A stretch of DNA of 64,000 nt from Psychromonas sp. L1A2 (GCF_009828855.1 NZ_WUAG01000001.1:372001-436000), one strand, 5' to 3'; shown: positions 37,534-47,543, counted from the stretch's first letter. Program-made: numbers and translations. Notes: generated by a model from the sequence alone, not told the origin.

Positions 37534-39630
37534 ATCAACAGTATTTTAACATCGCTATGGTCTAAACGCTCCGTTGTACTCGGTGGTTTAGGCACGCCAA
37601 TTATAGTGTTAGCTGCATTAGGTATGGTTATTTTGCCTATGCCGACCCTGCTATTGGATATTTTATTCACATTTAATATTGCACTTGCATTAGTTGTGTT
37701 ACTTGTCTCTATTTATACTAAACGCCCATTAGACTTTGCTGCTTTCCCTACCGTACTTTTAATTGCCACATTATTACGCCTTGCTTTAAACGTAGCATCA
37801 ACTCGAGTGGTTCTATTGGAAGGCCATGAGGGTGGTGATGCTGCTGGTAACGTTATCGAAGCATTTGGTTCGGTTGTGATTGGTGGTAACTTAGCCGTTG
37901 GTTTAATTGTATTTATCATCTTAATGATTATTAACTTTGTGGTTATCACAAAAGGTGCTGGACGTATTTCAGAAGTGAGTGCGCGTTTTACCTTGGATGC
38001 AATGCCAGGTAAACAAATGGCGATTGATGCCGATTTGAATGCAGGTTTAATTAATCAAGAAGAAGCCCGTTTACGTCGACAAGAAGTGACCATGGAAGCC
38101 GACTTTTACGGGTCAATGGACGGTGCGAGTAAATTTGTTAAAGGTGATGCGATTGCTGGAATCATGATCCTATTCATTAATATCATTGGTGGTTTTGTTA
38201 TTGGTATGGTGCAATACGATTTACCTTTTTCACAGGCGGCTGAAATTTATACCTTATTAACGATTGGTGATGGCTTAGTTGCACAAATTCCTTCGTTATT
38301 ATTGTCTATTGCTGCTGCAATCACTGTGACGCGTGAAAATACCTCAGCAGACATGGGTAGTCGCATGCTTGGACAAATGTTTGATGACCCTAAAGCATTA
38401 ATGATCACTGCAGGTATTTTATTAGTCATGGGTATTGTTCCTGGCATGCCACATCTTGCCTTTTTAACGTTAGGTGGGATCGCTGCTGGTGGTGCTTATT
38501 GGCAGTTACATCGCTTAAAAAATAAAGAAGAAACGGCATTAGCGATTAAAGAAAATGGCGGTATTACAAATGACGGCCCTGCTGAAGTCAAAGAATTAGG
38601 TTGGGATGATGTTCGTAGTGTTGACACTATTGGCTTAGAAGTGGGATATCGATTAATTCCGCTAGTGGATAAAGCGCAGGGTGGGCAGTTATTAGATCGT
38701 ATTAAAGGAGTACGTAAAAAGCTCTCTCAACAAATGGGTTTTTTAATTCCGCCTGTTCATATTCGTGATAATTTGGATCTGGCTCCGAATAATTATTCTA
38801 TCTCTTTAATGGGGGTTACCTGCGGTCACGCTGATATCTATCATGATAAAGACATGGCGATCAATCCAGGACAAGTTTTTGGTCCTATTGATGGCGTTAC
38901 GGGTATCGATCCTGCATTTGGATTAGAAGCCGTATGGATCGAAGAAGCTCAACGAGAGCAAGCGCAAGCATTAGGTTACACCGTTGTTGATACTGCAACA
39001 GTGGTTGCAACACACCTCAGTCAAATACTCAGTAATCATGCTGCACAGTTATTAGGGCATGAAGAAGCTCAAAATCTATTAGACATGTTGGCTAAAAAAC
39101 ATCCAAAATTGGTCGAAGGTTTAATTCCCGAAATCTTGTCGTTAAGCACCGTAGTGAAAGTACTGCAAAGCCTATTAAATGAAAATGTTGCGATTAGAGA
39201 TATTCGTTCAATTGTCCAAACACTAGTCGATTACGGTCCACGTAGTCAAGATGCCGAAGTTTTGACGGCAGCATGCCGAATTTCATTAAAACGTATGATT
39301 GTTCAAGAAATTATTGGTAATGAGCCTGAGATACCTGTTATTACGCTATCTTCAGAGTTGGAGCAGATATTGCATAAGTCTATACAGGCTGGTGGAGCAG
39401 ATGGAGCAGGTATCGAACCTGGGTTAGCTGAGCGTATTCAGAACTCATTGATTGAAGCATCACAACAACAAGAGTTGCTAGGTCAGCCAGCAGTATTATT
39501 AACATCAGGTGTATTACGCGGTACCTTAGCTCGATTTGTTAAAAATACAATACCGAGTTTACACATACTGTCTTATCAAGAAATACCAGATGATAAACAG
39601 ATTAAAATAATTAGCTCAATTGGGCAATAA
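37534..39630 (+). CDS. flhA: Flagellar export gate protein FlhA (probable ATC start)
   Basis: Large gate subunit: eight membrane helices in the first ~330 residues and a cytoplasmic docking ring. Conserved: DFAAFPTVLLIATLLRLALN, the FHIPEP-type SARFTLDAMPGKQMAIDADLNAG, and GVTGIDPAFGLEAVWI. The frame is open back to 37504 and the residues before the first GTG (37606), LGTPIIVLAALGM with SLWSKRS before it, belong to helix 1 and its leader as in other FlhA proteins. There is no ATG, GTG or TTG in that part; ATC at 37534 lies after AGGTGG and gives 698 residues, near the usual ~695. A GTG start would give 674 residues, cut into helix 1, and has no ribosome-binding site. Confidence 0.9.
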   Translation: MNSILTSLWSKRSVVLGGLGTPIIVLAALGMVILPMPTLLLDILFTFNIALALVVLLVSIYTKRPLDFAAFPTVLLIATLLRLALNVASTRVVLLEGHEGGDAAGNVIEAFGSVVIGGNLAVGLIVFIILMIINFVVITKGAGRISEVSARFTLDAMPGKQMAIDADLNAGLINQEEARLRRQEVTMEADFYGSMDGASKFVKGDAIAGIMILFINIIGGFVIGMVQYDLPFSQAAEIYTLLTIGDGLVAQIPSLLLSIAAAITVTRENTSADMGSRMLGQMFDDPKALMITAGILLVMGIVPGMPHLAFLTLGGIAAGGAYWQLHRLKNKEETALAIKENGGITNDGPAEVKELGWDDVRSVDTIGLEVGYRLIPLVDKAQGGQLLDRIKGVRKKLSQQMGFLIPPVHIRDNLDLAPNNYSISLMGVTCGHADIYHDKDMAINPGQVFGPIDGVTGIDPAFGLEAVWIEEAQREQAQALGYTVVDTATVVATHLSQILSNHAAQLLGHEEAQNLLDMLAKKHPKLVEGLIPEILSLSTVVKVLQSLLNENVAIRDIRSIVQTLVDYGPRSQDAEVLTAACRISLKRMIVQEIIGNEPEIPVITLSSELEQILHKSIQAGGADGAGIEPGLAERIQNSLIEASQQQELLGQPAVLLTSGVLRGTLARFVKNTIPSLHILSYQEIPDDKQIKIISSIGQ

Positions 39631-39642
39631 CGGTTGTAATGA

Positions 39643-41097
39643 ATGAAAATTAAGCGATTTTTTGCAAAAGACATGCGTACAGCAATGGTTGAAGTTAAAG
39701 AGGTGTTAGGCCCAGATGCTGTAATCATGTCTAATAAAAAAGTAGTGGGTGGCATTGAGATTGTGGCGGCAGTTGATTATCAATCAAAACCAACGACTGA
39801 ACCAAAATCAGATAAATCTGATGCACTGTCTCAGCTTAAGGAAGACAGTGTGCAGTTGTCTTCAAAAAGTACTGAAAAAACACCAAAAATAAAATTGCCT
39901 AATAGTATTCGCAGTAATCGTAAAGAAAGTGGTGAAGATTTCGCTAAATCATTGAATTCATTTTTTGGTAAAGTTAATGCTCACCAAAATAAAAAACCTA
40001 CTTTAAAAAAACGTGAAGAATTGCCTGCTTTTTCATTTCAAGAGCAAGCTGAAAAGGGGCCAAAACCTTTTGCATCTTCACAACCTGCGACATTAGCTGA
40101 GCAGCAAAGCTGGAATAATGGTCCAGATCGTCGTACTTCAACATTAAAAAGTGCTTCACAAGCAAATCGTAATAGCGAAAATAAAGATATTGCTAAAATC
40201 AGTGAGGAAGTGGCCTCTTTACGTAAATTATTAGAGCATCAAGTTTCAGGCTTAATGTGGCAAGAAATGGAACGTAAAGAACCGGTTCGAGCAATGATTA
40301 TTAAATGGCTAAACAGTGCTGGGTTTTCAGATGAAATTGCCGATAACTTAGCAAGTTATGTTCCTGAAGATGCCTCATCAAGTGAGGTGCAACATTACAT
40401 ACAAGCTTTATTACAAGATAAAATATCCATTGGTAATAATGAAATCCTACTAAAAGGTGGAGCAATAGCATTATTAGGGCCAACCGGAGTAGGCAAAACA
40501 ACCACAATTGCTAAATTGGCTGCACAATTTGCTATTAAATATGGTCCCGAGCAAGTTGCTTTAATTACTACTGATACTTACCGCATAGGCGCGCATGAGC
40601 AATTAGCAACTTATGGAAAAATAATGGGTTGTGCTGTACGAGTTGCTAAGGATGCTGACGAATTATCACAAATCCTATATCAGTTCAGAGAAAAGCGATT
40701 AGTCTTAATTGATACCGCTGGTATGGGACAACGAGATGTTCGTCTTTCTGAGCAGTTAGAAACATTGATGAGCAGTAGTGGTGTCAATATTAGAAGTTAT
40801 TTAGTTGTTCCTTCTACTGCGCAACGTAGAGTGGTTGAAGAAGCATTGCAGCATTTTAAACGTATTCGGTTATCGGGTTGTATTTTAACTAAAATCGATG
40901 AAAGCATTGGTTTAGGCGAAGTATTAAGTGTCACCATGAAACATGCATTGCCGATTAGTTATATTACGACAGGGCAACGTGTACCTGAAGATATTGAAAT
41001 TGCTAAAGTAGAAAATTTAATCAGTAGTACTTTAGCAATGATGGACAGCCAAGAACAAGAAGATAAACATCAATGGTATAGCAGTACTGACGATTAA
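39643..41097 (+). CDS. flhF: Flagellar placement GTPase FlhF
   Basis: 484-residue SRP-type GTPase that marks the cell pole for flagellar assembly. N-terminal B domain (MKIKRFFAKDMRTAM, then VLGPDAVIMSN), a low-complexity linker (about 55-185), an N domain, and the G domain with G1 GPTGVGKTT (279-287), TTDTYRIGAHEQL, LIDTAGMGQRD and LTKIDE. Presence of FlhF and FlhG argues for polar flagella. Starts 12 bases after flhA. Confidence 0.95.
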   Translation: MKIKRFFAKDMRTAMVEVKEVLGPDAVIMSNKKVVGGIEIVAAVDYQSKPTTEPKSDKSDALSQLKEDSVQLSSKSTEKTPKIKLPNSIRSNRKESGEDFAKSLNSFFGKVNAHQNKKPTLKKREELPAFSFQEQAEKGPKPFASSQPATLAEQQSWNNGPDRRTSTLKSASQANRNSENKDIAKISEEVASLRKLLEHQVSGLMWQEMERKEPVRAMIIKWLNSAGFSDEIADNLASYVPEDASSSEVQHYIQALLQDKISIGNNEILLKGGAIALLGPTGVGKTTTIAKLAAQFAIKYGPEQVALITTDTYRIGAHEQLATYGKIMGCAVRVAKDADELSQILYQFREKRLVLIDTAGMGQRDVRLSEQLETLMSSSGVNIRSYLVVPSTAQRRVVEEALQHFKRIRLSGCILTKIDESIGLGEVLSVTMKHALPISYITTGQRVPEDIEIAKVENLISSTLAMMDSQEQEDKHQWYSSTDD

Positions 41098-41156
41098 TAT
41101 CGATGTTATAGTACATACTATATTAGTTTAATTAATTCAAAAAATGAGTAAGTAAG

Positions 41157-42029
41157 ATGATGGCAGATCAAGCAAGTGGTTTAAGAAAAATGACCAATCA
41201 CCAAGTCAAAGTGATCGCAGTCACTGGCGGTAAAGGCGGTGTTGGTAAAACTAATGTTACCCTTAATATGGCTGTCTCGCTTGCTAAAATGGGTAAACGA
41301 GTGATGGTGCTTGATGCTGATTTAGGGCTTGCTAATGTAGATGTGTTATTAGGTATTCGTGTTATTAAAAATTTATCACATGTTTTATCTGGTGAGTGTA
41401 CTTTGGATGAGGTTATCGTTCATGGTCCAGAGGGCGTTATGATCATTCCTGCCACATCAGGTACTCAATCAATGGTTGAATTAACCGACGTTGAGCATGC
41501 AGGTTTAATTCAAGCTTTTAGCTCATTACAAACTCCCATTGATATTTTATTAATTGATACCGCTGCTGGTATTTCAAATATGGTAGTCAGCTTCGCTCAA
41601 GCGGCACAGGACGTATTAATGGTGGTGTGTGATGAGCCTACATCAATTACTGATGCTTATGCCTTAATTAAAATACTTAGTAAACAAAATGGCGTTTATC
41701 GCTTTAAAATTGTCGCCAATATGGTGCGTAGTTTACGTGAAGGACAAGATCTATTTACAAAGTTAACACGTGTGACGGATCGTTTTTTAGACGTTTCTTT
41801 AGAGCTTGTCGCGTGTATTCCTTTTGATGGTAATGTTCGCCAAGCAGTGAGAAAACAAAAAACAGTAGTCGATGCGTTCCCAAAAACACCAGCCTCACTT
41901 GCCTTTAAAGCATTAGCTAACCGTGCTTGTGATTGGCCTATTCCACATCAACCTGGTGGCCATCTAGAGTTCTTTATTGAAAAGCTATTACTCAATGATA
42001 ATGACGAAAGTATTAAAGAGCTTTTATAA
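41157..42029 (+). CDS. flhG: Flagellar number regulator FlhG (FleN), MinD-like ATPase
   Basis: 290-residue ParA/MinD-family ATPase that limits flagellar number, working against FlhF and, in relatives, against the master activator FlrA/FleQ. Deviant Walker A is GGKGGVGKTNV (24-34), with LDADLGLANVDVLLG and LLIDTAAGIS. It has the short leader before the P-loop (MADQASGLRKM) that in FlhG activates FlhF GTPase. The ATG at 41157 and the next codon are both ATG; either is possible. Confidence 0.94.
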   Translation: MMADQASGLRKMTNHQVKVIAVTGGKGGVGKTNVTLNMAVSLAKMGKRVMVLDADLGLANVDVLLGIRVIKNLSHVLSGECTLDEVIVHGPEGVMIIPATSGTQSMVELTDVEHAGLIQAFSSLQTPIDILLIDTAAGISNMVVSFAQAAQDVLMVVCDEPTSITDAYALIKILSKQNGVYRFKIVANMVRSLREGQDLFTKLTRVTDRFLDVSLELVACIPFDGNVRQAVRKQKTVVDAFPKTPASLAFKALANRACDWPIPHQPGGHLEFFIEKLLLNDNDESIKELL

Positions 42030-42056
42030 GTGTTGATAAAGCGGGGAACTCTATAA

Positions 42057-42767
42057 GTGATTAAAGCGCAGGGATATCAAACTGATACATCAGAGCTGAT
42101 AACACGGCACTTAGAACTAGTACATAAAATAGCTTATCATTTGATGGCTAGGTTACCTGCTAGTGTATTAGCAGATGATTTAGTGCAATCTGGCATGATT
42201 GGTTTATTAGAAGCGGCTCGTAATTTTGATGCTTCTAAAGGCGCTAGCTTTGAAACGTTTGCAGGTATTCGCATACGTGGTGCAATGTTAGATGAAATGC
42301 GCAAAGGTGATTGGGTTCCACGTTCGGTACATAAAAATAGTAGAACGATTGCTAGTGCAATTGATGCAGTCGAAAAACAAAGTGGAGAGGATGCAAAGGA
42401 GATTGATATTGCTAATTATCTTCAAATTTCACTTACTGAATATCAAAAAATGCTTCAAGACGTTAATTGCGGGAAACTTATCGCCTATGAAGACCTACCA
42501 AATCCAGATGATATGTTCGCGCAATCAAGTAAAACATTTGATAGTACTTTTGATGATGTTGCAGATAATCAGTTTACTCAGCAATTAGCACAATTAATTG
42601 AACAATTACCACAACGAGAAGCTTTAGTTTTATCACTTTATTACGACGAAGAGATGAATTTAAAGGAGATTGGTCTAATTTTAGAGGTGAGTGAATCACG
42701 TGTTAGTCAAATTCTTAGCCAAGCTATACATAGACTGAAATCTAAAATTAATTCTGATAGAATATAA
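42057..42767 (+). CDS. fliA: Flagellar sigma factor FliA (sigma-28)
   Basis: 236-residue sigma factor for late flagellar and chemotaxis genes. Region 2 has HKIAYHLMARLPASVLADDLVQSGMIGLLEA (residues 22-52) and the -10 recognition stretch GIRIRGAMLDEMRKGDWVPRSV; region 4 has LPQREALVLSLYYDEEMNLKEIG with the helix-turn-helix SESRVSQIL. Begins with GTG at 42057 after GCGGGGA. In the flhA-flhF-flhG-fliA transcript, 27 bases after flhG. Confidence 0.95.
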   Translation: MIKAQGYQTDTSELITRHLELVHKIAYHLMARLPASVLADDLVQSGMIGLLEAARNFDASKGASFETFAGIRIRGAMLDEMRKGDWVPRSVHKNSRTIASAIDAVEKQSGEDAKEIDIANYLQISLTEYQKMLQDVNCGKLIAYEDLPNPDDMFAQSSKTFDSTFDDVADNQFTQQLAQLIEQLPQREALVLSLYYDEEMNLKEIGLILEVSESRVSQILSQAIHRLKSKINSDRI

Positions 42768-42913
42768 CCAATAAGGGGTAATTGTTTGTGGTGACTCACA
42801 ATATTGCTAATAATCTATAAAATAACGTAAAAGAATAATGTCTTTTTTGCAGTTTTTACCTATATATAACAGAGATATAAAATAGGCCGACTTTTTTGCC
42901 TTAAGGGAATGTT

Positions 42914-43297
42914 TTGAATAAAAATATGAAAATATTAATTGTTGATGATTTCTCAACAATGAGAAGAATAATTAAGAACTTATTAAGGGATTTAGGCTTC
43001 ACTAATACATTTGAAGCTGATGATGGCCATACTGCTTTGCCACTATTAAAAAATGGCGACTTCGAATTTGTGGTCACTGACTGGAATATGCCGATAATGG
43101 AAGGGATTGATCTATTAAAAGAGATACGAAAAGATCCTAAATTAAAGCATTTGCCAGTATTAATGGTAACAGCTGAAGCAAAACGAGAGCAGATCATTGA
43201 AGCTGCTCAAGCTGGAGTTAACGGTTATATTATTAAGCCTTTTACCGCCGGTACATTGAAAGAAAAATTAGACAAAATATTTGAGCGTTTAGCTTAA
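42914..43297 (+). CDS. cheY: Chemotaxis response regulator CheY
   Basis: 127-residue single receiver domain that carries the signal to FliM. Acidic pair D11/D12, phosphorylation site D56 (VVTDWNMP), T86 and K108 are all in place. I take the TTG at 42914 as start because AAGGGA (42903-42908) lies about six bases before it; the ATG at 42926 is 18 bases away. The N-terminus [12 protein letters not shown] agrees with CheY of related bacteria. First gene of the chemotaxis cluster. Confidence 0.95.
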   Translation: MNKNMKILIVDDFSTMRRIIKNLLRDLGFTNTFEADDGHTALPLLKNGDFEFVVTDWNMPIMEGIDLLKEIRKDPKLKHLPVLMVTAEAKREQIIEAAQAGVNGYIIKPFTAGTLKEKLDKIFERLA

Positions 43298-43312
43298 TTT
43301 AAGGAGTACAGT

Positions 43313-44074
43313 ATGGCTGATCAAGTTATGCCACACCTCTCACTTTCTCAAGCTAAAGCGCTAGTGGCTCATTTAGAAGCCGAGCAAATTAATGAAGCTA
43401 ATAAGATTGTAGAGAGCGTTGATTTTTCTGTATCAAAGGAACATCTTCTCTTTGGCCAAGTCGGTGAATTAACACGTGAATTGCATGAGGCTTTATTAAG
43501 CTTTAATAATGATACACGTTTGATGGATCTCGCTGGTCATGATTTACCCGATGCTAAAAATCGCTTAAATTATGTTATTGAAATGACAGACAAAGCTGCT
43601 AACACAACAATGGATGCTGTTGACCATTGCCTGCCTATTGCCGATAAATTAATCCATGATTTAGATAACGTAATGCCAAGCTGGGAAAGCTTGATGACGC
43701 GTAATTTAGACGTTGGTGAATTTAAAGTATTGTGCCATTCCATTGATGAGTTTTTAACTTACTCAAAAGGCAGTTCGGTGCAGTTACGCGACAAATTAAC
43801 TGAAATACTCATGGCTCAAGAGTTTCAAGATTTAACTGGGCAAATTATTAATAGAGTTATTTCTTTAGTGCAAGAGATTGAATCTAAACTAGTTGTGATA
43901 CTGACTGTGTGTAGTAAACAAACCGAATTAGATGCTTCTGTTGGGCTGCAAAAAGAGAAAAAAGAACCACAAAGTACTGTTGCAGAAGGACCGATTATAG
44001 ACGCAGAGTCCCGTTTAGATGTCGTTAATGGACAAGATGAAGTGGATGATTTGCTTTCGAGCTTAGGATTTTAA
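43313..44074 (+). CDS. cheZ: CheY-P phosphatase CheZ
   Basis: 253-residue helical phosphatase. Active-site helix AQEFQDLTGQIINRVISLV contains the catalytic Asp and Gln of the family. The last residues DEVDDLLSSLGF (242-253) are the classic CheY-binding tail, joined by a flexible linker. It starts 15 bases after cheY with AAGGAG. Confidence 0.96.
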   Translation: MADQVMPHLSLSQAKALVAHLEAEQINEANKIVESVDFSVSKEHLLFGQVGELTRELHEALLSFNNDTRLMDLAGHDLPDAKNRLNYVIEMTDKAANTTMDAVDHCLPIADKLIHDLDNVMPSWESLMTRNLDVGEFKVLCHSIDEFLTYSKGSSVQLRDKLTEILMAQEFQDLTGQIINRVISLVQEIESKLVVILTVCSKQTELDASVGLQKEKKEPQSTVAEGPIIDAESRLDVVNGQDEVDDLLSSLGF

Positions 44075-44086
44075 AGGGAACCTGGA

Positions 44087-46411
44087 ATGACATTTGAAAT
44101 AGATGATGAAATCTTGCAGGACTTCTTAGTCGAAGCGGGAGAAATTTTAGAATTATTATCCGAACAACTTGTAGAGTTAGAGAATAATCCTAATGATTCC
44201 GAATTACTAAATGCAATTTTTAGAGGCTTTCATACCGTTAAAGGCGGTGGAGGTTTTTTATCCCTAAATGAACTTGTTGAAACGTGTCATGGTGCAGAAA
44301 ATGTATTTGATGGATTGCGTCAAGGGGCTCGTCTCGTTGACTCTGAACTTATGGATACCATTTTAGCAACATTAGATATTATTAATGAACAATTTTCAGC
44401 AGTTCAAAATGGTGAGCAAGGTGTAAAAGCACCTGATCATATTTTAGATGCATTACATAGGTTGAGTAAACCTGCGGTTATAGATGAACCTGTTACCGAG
44501 CAACTTCCTGAACCTATCATTGAACAACCTCCAGAGCCTGTTGTTGAACCACAAGCTAAAACTATTGATGATATAGATGCATTTGAGTTTGATGCGTTAT
44601 TAGATGAGCTACATGCAAATTCAGATTCTCCTGCCAAACTTTCAGCTACTGAAAACGCTTCTACGGAAACAGAAAGTGATGAAATCACTGAAGATGAATT
44701 TGAATCGTTATTAGATGATTTACATGGTGCAGGAAAACATTCTGTGCCAGTAATGGAAAAAGAGACAGTTGCAGATAATGCAATCGCTAGTGATGAAATT
44801 AGTGAAGATGAATTTGAATCGCTATTAGATGACTTACATGGTGCTGGAAAGCATTCTTTATCTCCTGTGGGCGCAACGGCTGCTAGCAATGAAGTTGCTA
44901 GTGATGAAATAACTGATGACGAATTTGAAAGTTTGTTGGATGATCTTCATGGTAAAGGCATGCATAAGAATGACCTTTCTGAAGATAAAAAACCTTCAGA
45001 TGATATTACAGATGACGAATTTGAATCATTACTAGATGAATTACACGGCGTCGGAAAAGTTAGTGCAAAAGCTGCTACAGACAAAGTACCGAATTCAGTT
45101 TCCTCAGTTAGTACTGCAGAAGTGAAAAGTAATCAACCTACAAAAACTGCGTCGTCTCAAGCTGAGCCTGTTAAACAACATGCGAATCCAGTACAAAAGG
45201 CTGCTACGACTGCACCAGCAAAAACGACACCTAATAAAGTAAATCAAGCGGAGCAAAGTGTCAGAGTTGACACGAGTACGCTTGATGAAATTATGAACAT
45301 GGTCGGAGAGTTAGTTTTAGTACGTAATCGTTTAGTCAGTTTAGAGTCAACTTCAGAAAATGAAGAAATTTCTCGTGCAGTTGCTAATTTAGCGATTGTA
45401 ACAAGCGACTTGCAAGGCTCTGTTATGAAAACTCGCATGCAGCCTATTAAGAAAGTTTTTGGTAAGTTTCCTCGTGTAGTCAGGGATTTAGCTCGTCAGC
45501 TTGGTAAAGATATTCGTTTAGAATTGGTCGGTGAAGAAACAGATTTAGATAAAAACCTAGTGGAGGCCTTAGCTGACCCATTAGTGCATTTAGTCCGTAA
45601 TTCGGTAGATCATGGTATTGAAATGCCTGATATTCGAATGCAAGCTGGGAAAGAAACACAAGGGCGTGTTTTATTATCTGCAGCTCAAGAGGGAGACCAT
45701 ATTTTGTTAGTCATTGAAGATGATGGCGCAGGTATGGATGCAGAAAAATTAAAACAGATAGCGATCAATAAAGGCATCTTAGATCAAGATGGTGCAGATC
45801 GCATGACTGATACTGAAGCCTACTCATTAATTTTCGCTCCTGGTTTCTCAACTAAAGTTGAAATTTCTGATATATCTGGTCGTGGCGTTGGTATGGATGT
45901 TGTTAAAACTAGTATTACTAAGCTAAATGGTACCATCTCAATCGATTCTGCGATTGGTAAAGGAACTCGATTAGAAATTAAAGTACCGTTAACGTTAGCT
46001 ATTTTACCGACTTTAATGATAGTTGTTGCTAAGCAAACATTTGCATTACCACTAACCAATGTTAATGAGATATTCCATTTTGACTTAGCTAAAACCAATA
46101 TTGTTAATGGACAATTAACGGTGGTTATTCGTGACCATGCTATCCCATTATTTTATCTACGGGAGTGGCTAGCACCTAAATCGCCTTTATCTGATAAAGG
46201 TAAGGGTAAAGGGCACGTTGTTATTGTTCAGCTTGGTATGCAACAAGTCGGCTTTGTTGTTGATGGTTTACTTGGCCAAGAAGAAGTTGTTATTAAAGCA
46301 TTAGATAAATTACTTTCTGGTACACCTGGAATGGCAGGTGCGACTATCACAAGTGATGGTGGCATTGCTTTAATTTTAGATTTACCAAGCTTATTAAAAC
46401 ATTACGCATAA
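44087..46411 (+). CDS. cheA: Chemotaxis histidine kinase CheA with tandem acidic docking-like repeats
   Basis: 774 residues. P1 Hpt domain at about 1-105, with the phospho-histidine in FRGFHTVKGGGGFL. Where P2 is expected (about 160-325) there is no P2 fold that I recognise; instead five motifs of the form DEFESLLDDLHG occur, at about residues 161-177 (DAFEFDALLDELHA), 197-217, 235-255, 272-292 and 304-324. Then a linker to P3 dimerisation (RVDTSTLDEIMNMVGELVLVRNRL region), P4 kinase (LVRNSVDHGIE, DDGAGMD, GRGVGMDVV) and the P5 CheW-like domain to the end. All kinase boxes look intact. The repeats may hold CheY, CheB or ParP. Confidence 0.95.
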   Translation: MTFEIDDEILQDFLVEAGEILELLSEQLVELENNPNDSELLNAIFRGFHTVKGGGGFLSLNELVETCHGAENVFDGLRQGARLVDSELMDTILATLDIINEQFSAVQNGEQGVKAPDHILDALHRLSKPAVIDEPVTEQLPEPIIEQPPEPVVEPQAKTIDDIDAFEFDALLDELHANSDSPAKLSATENASTETESDEITEDEFESLLDDLHGAGKHSVPVMEKETVADNAIASDEISEDEFESLLDDLHGAGKHSLSPVGATAASNEVASDEITDDEFESLLDDLHGKGMHKNDLSEDKKPSDDITDDEFESLLDELHGVGKVSAKAATDKVPNSVSSVSTAEVKSNQPTKTASSQAEPVKQHANPVQKAATTAPAKTTPNKVNQAEQSVRVDTSTLDEIMNMVGELVLVRNRLVSLESTSENEEISRAVANLAIVTSDLQGSVMKTRMQPIKKVFGKFPRVVRDLARQLGKDIRLELVGEETDLDKNLVEALADPLVHLVRNSVDHGIEMPDIRMQAGKETQGRVLLSAAQEGDHILLVIEDDGAGMDAEKLKQIAINKGILDQDGADRMTDTEAYSLIFAPGFSTKVEISDISGRGVGMDVVKTSITKLNGTISIDSAIGKGTRLEIKVPLTLAILPTLMIVVAKQTFALPLTNVNEIFHFDLAKTNIVNGQLTVVIRDHAIPLFYLREWLAPKSPLSDKGKGKGHVVIVQLGMQQVGFVVDGLLGQEEVVIKALDKLLSGTPGMAGATITSDGGIALILDLPSLLKHYA
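44567..45058 (+). repeat. Protein-coding repeats in cheA linker
   Basis: Five imperfect repeats, spaced about 32-38 codons apart; four encode S-D-(E/D)-I-(T/S)-(E/D)-D-E-F-E-S-L-L-D-(D/E)-L-H-G and the first, more diverged, encodes DAFEFDALLDELHA. Codon choice differs between repeats, so they are old or kept by selection on protein rather than a fresh DNA duplication. Confidence 0.9.
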
Positions 46412-46421
46412 AGGAAAGTAG

Positions 46422-47543
46422 ATGACGATTAAAGTCTTAGTGGTTGATGATTCGAATTTTTTTCGTCGTCGAGTTAGTGAAATAATCAATGCATCACCTT
46501 ACTTAGAGGTAATTGCTACAGCAAATAATGGTAAAGAAGCCATTGATATGGTGGTCAAACATAAACCTGATGTGATTACGATGGATGTTGAAATGCCAGT
46601 AATGGATGGCATTACGGCGGTTCAAAAGATAATGGATCTCCTGCCAACACCTATTTTAATGTTTTCATCATTAACTCATCAAGGTGCCAGCGCAACGTTA
46701 GATGCGTTAGATGCTGGAGCATGTGACTTTTTACCTAAGAAGTTTGAAGATATTGCTCGTGACAAACAAGAAGCTATCACTTTATTACAACAACGTATTC
46801 AAATGATCGCTAGACGACGCGTACAGAGAGTACCAGAAAAAAAATCTGGATTAGCTAAACCTGTCGCTAATGTTGCAACAACAATAAAGCCTACTTTATC
46901 GAGATTACCGCCAAAAAATGACGGTCATGAAGTGGCGGTTAAATCTACGAATCATCGTAATAAAGCCTCTGGAAAGTCTTATAATGTACTGGCAATTGGG
47001 ACTTCAACAGGTGGCCCCGTTGCATTACAAAAAATATTAACTGCATTACCTCAAAACTTTAAATTACCTATCGTATTAGTGCAGCATATGCCTGGTACCT
47101 TCACTAAAGCTTTTTCTGAACGTCTAAACAGCAATTGTAAGATCACTGTTAAAGAAGCAGAAACAGGCGATATATTAAAACCTGGTTGTGCTTATTTAGC
47201 GCCTGGTGGTAAACAAATGTTAATTGCTGCTAATGGCCAAATAAAAATACATGAAGGTAATGAAGCCTTGAACTATAAACCAAGCGTTGATATTACTTTT
47301 GCATCACTTGCTAAATCTTATACCAATAAAGTCTTGGCTATTATATTAACAGGAATGGGGGCTGATGGCCGTGATGGTGCTCGTTTACTAAAAAGTAAAG
47401 GCTCTGAAATTTGGGCTCAAGATGAAGCAAGTTGTGTCGTTTATGGTATGCCGCAAGCAGTCACCAAAGCTGGAATTGCGACCGAATCAATCGCTCTTGA
47501 TCAAGTTGCTAAACGCATCTTGGTGGAATTAAAGCATGAGTAA
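46422..47543 (+). CDS. cheB: Chemotaxis methylesterase/deamidase CheB
   Basis: 373 residues: receiver domain (1-120) with phospho-acceptor D55 in [13 protein letters not shown], a linker of about 60 residues, and the methylesterase domain with catalytic S195 (GTSTGGP), H222 (VQHMP) and the Asp in [11 protein letters not shown]. It removes methyl groups from receptors. ATG at 46422 with AAAGGAAAG; overlaps motC by eight bases. Confidence 0.96.
   Translation: MTIKVLVVDDSNFFRRRVSEIINASPYLEVIATANNGKEAIDMVVKHKPDVITMDVEMPVMDGITAVQKIMDLLPTPILMFSSLTHQGASATLDALDAGACDFLPKKFEDIARDKQEAITLLQQRIQMIARRRVQRVPEKKSGLAKPVANVATTIKPTLSRLPPKNDGHEVAVKSTNHRNKASGKSYNVLAIGTSTGGPVALQKILTALPQNFKLPIVLVQHMPGTFTKAFSERLNSNCKITVKEAETGDILKPGCAYLAPGGKQMLIAANGQIKIHEGNEALNYKPSVDITFASLAKSYTNKVLAIILTGMGADGRDGARLLKSKGSEIWAQDEASCVVYGMPQAVTKAGIATESIALDQVAKRILVELKHE

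Noticed and set aside
42867-42893. GCCGA before cheY as a sigma-28 -10 element
   Set aside because: Only five of eight -10 bases fit and the -35 (TAACAGAG) is poor. It may be real but is not supported enough to list.
44437-44889. Minus-strand frame of 150 codons within cheA
   Set aside because: It is the antisense shadow of the acidic repeats (Ser-rich product) and lacks a ribosome-binding site.
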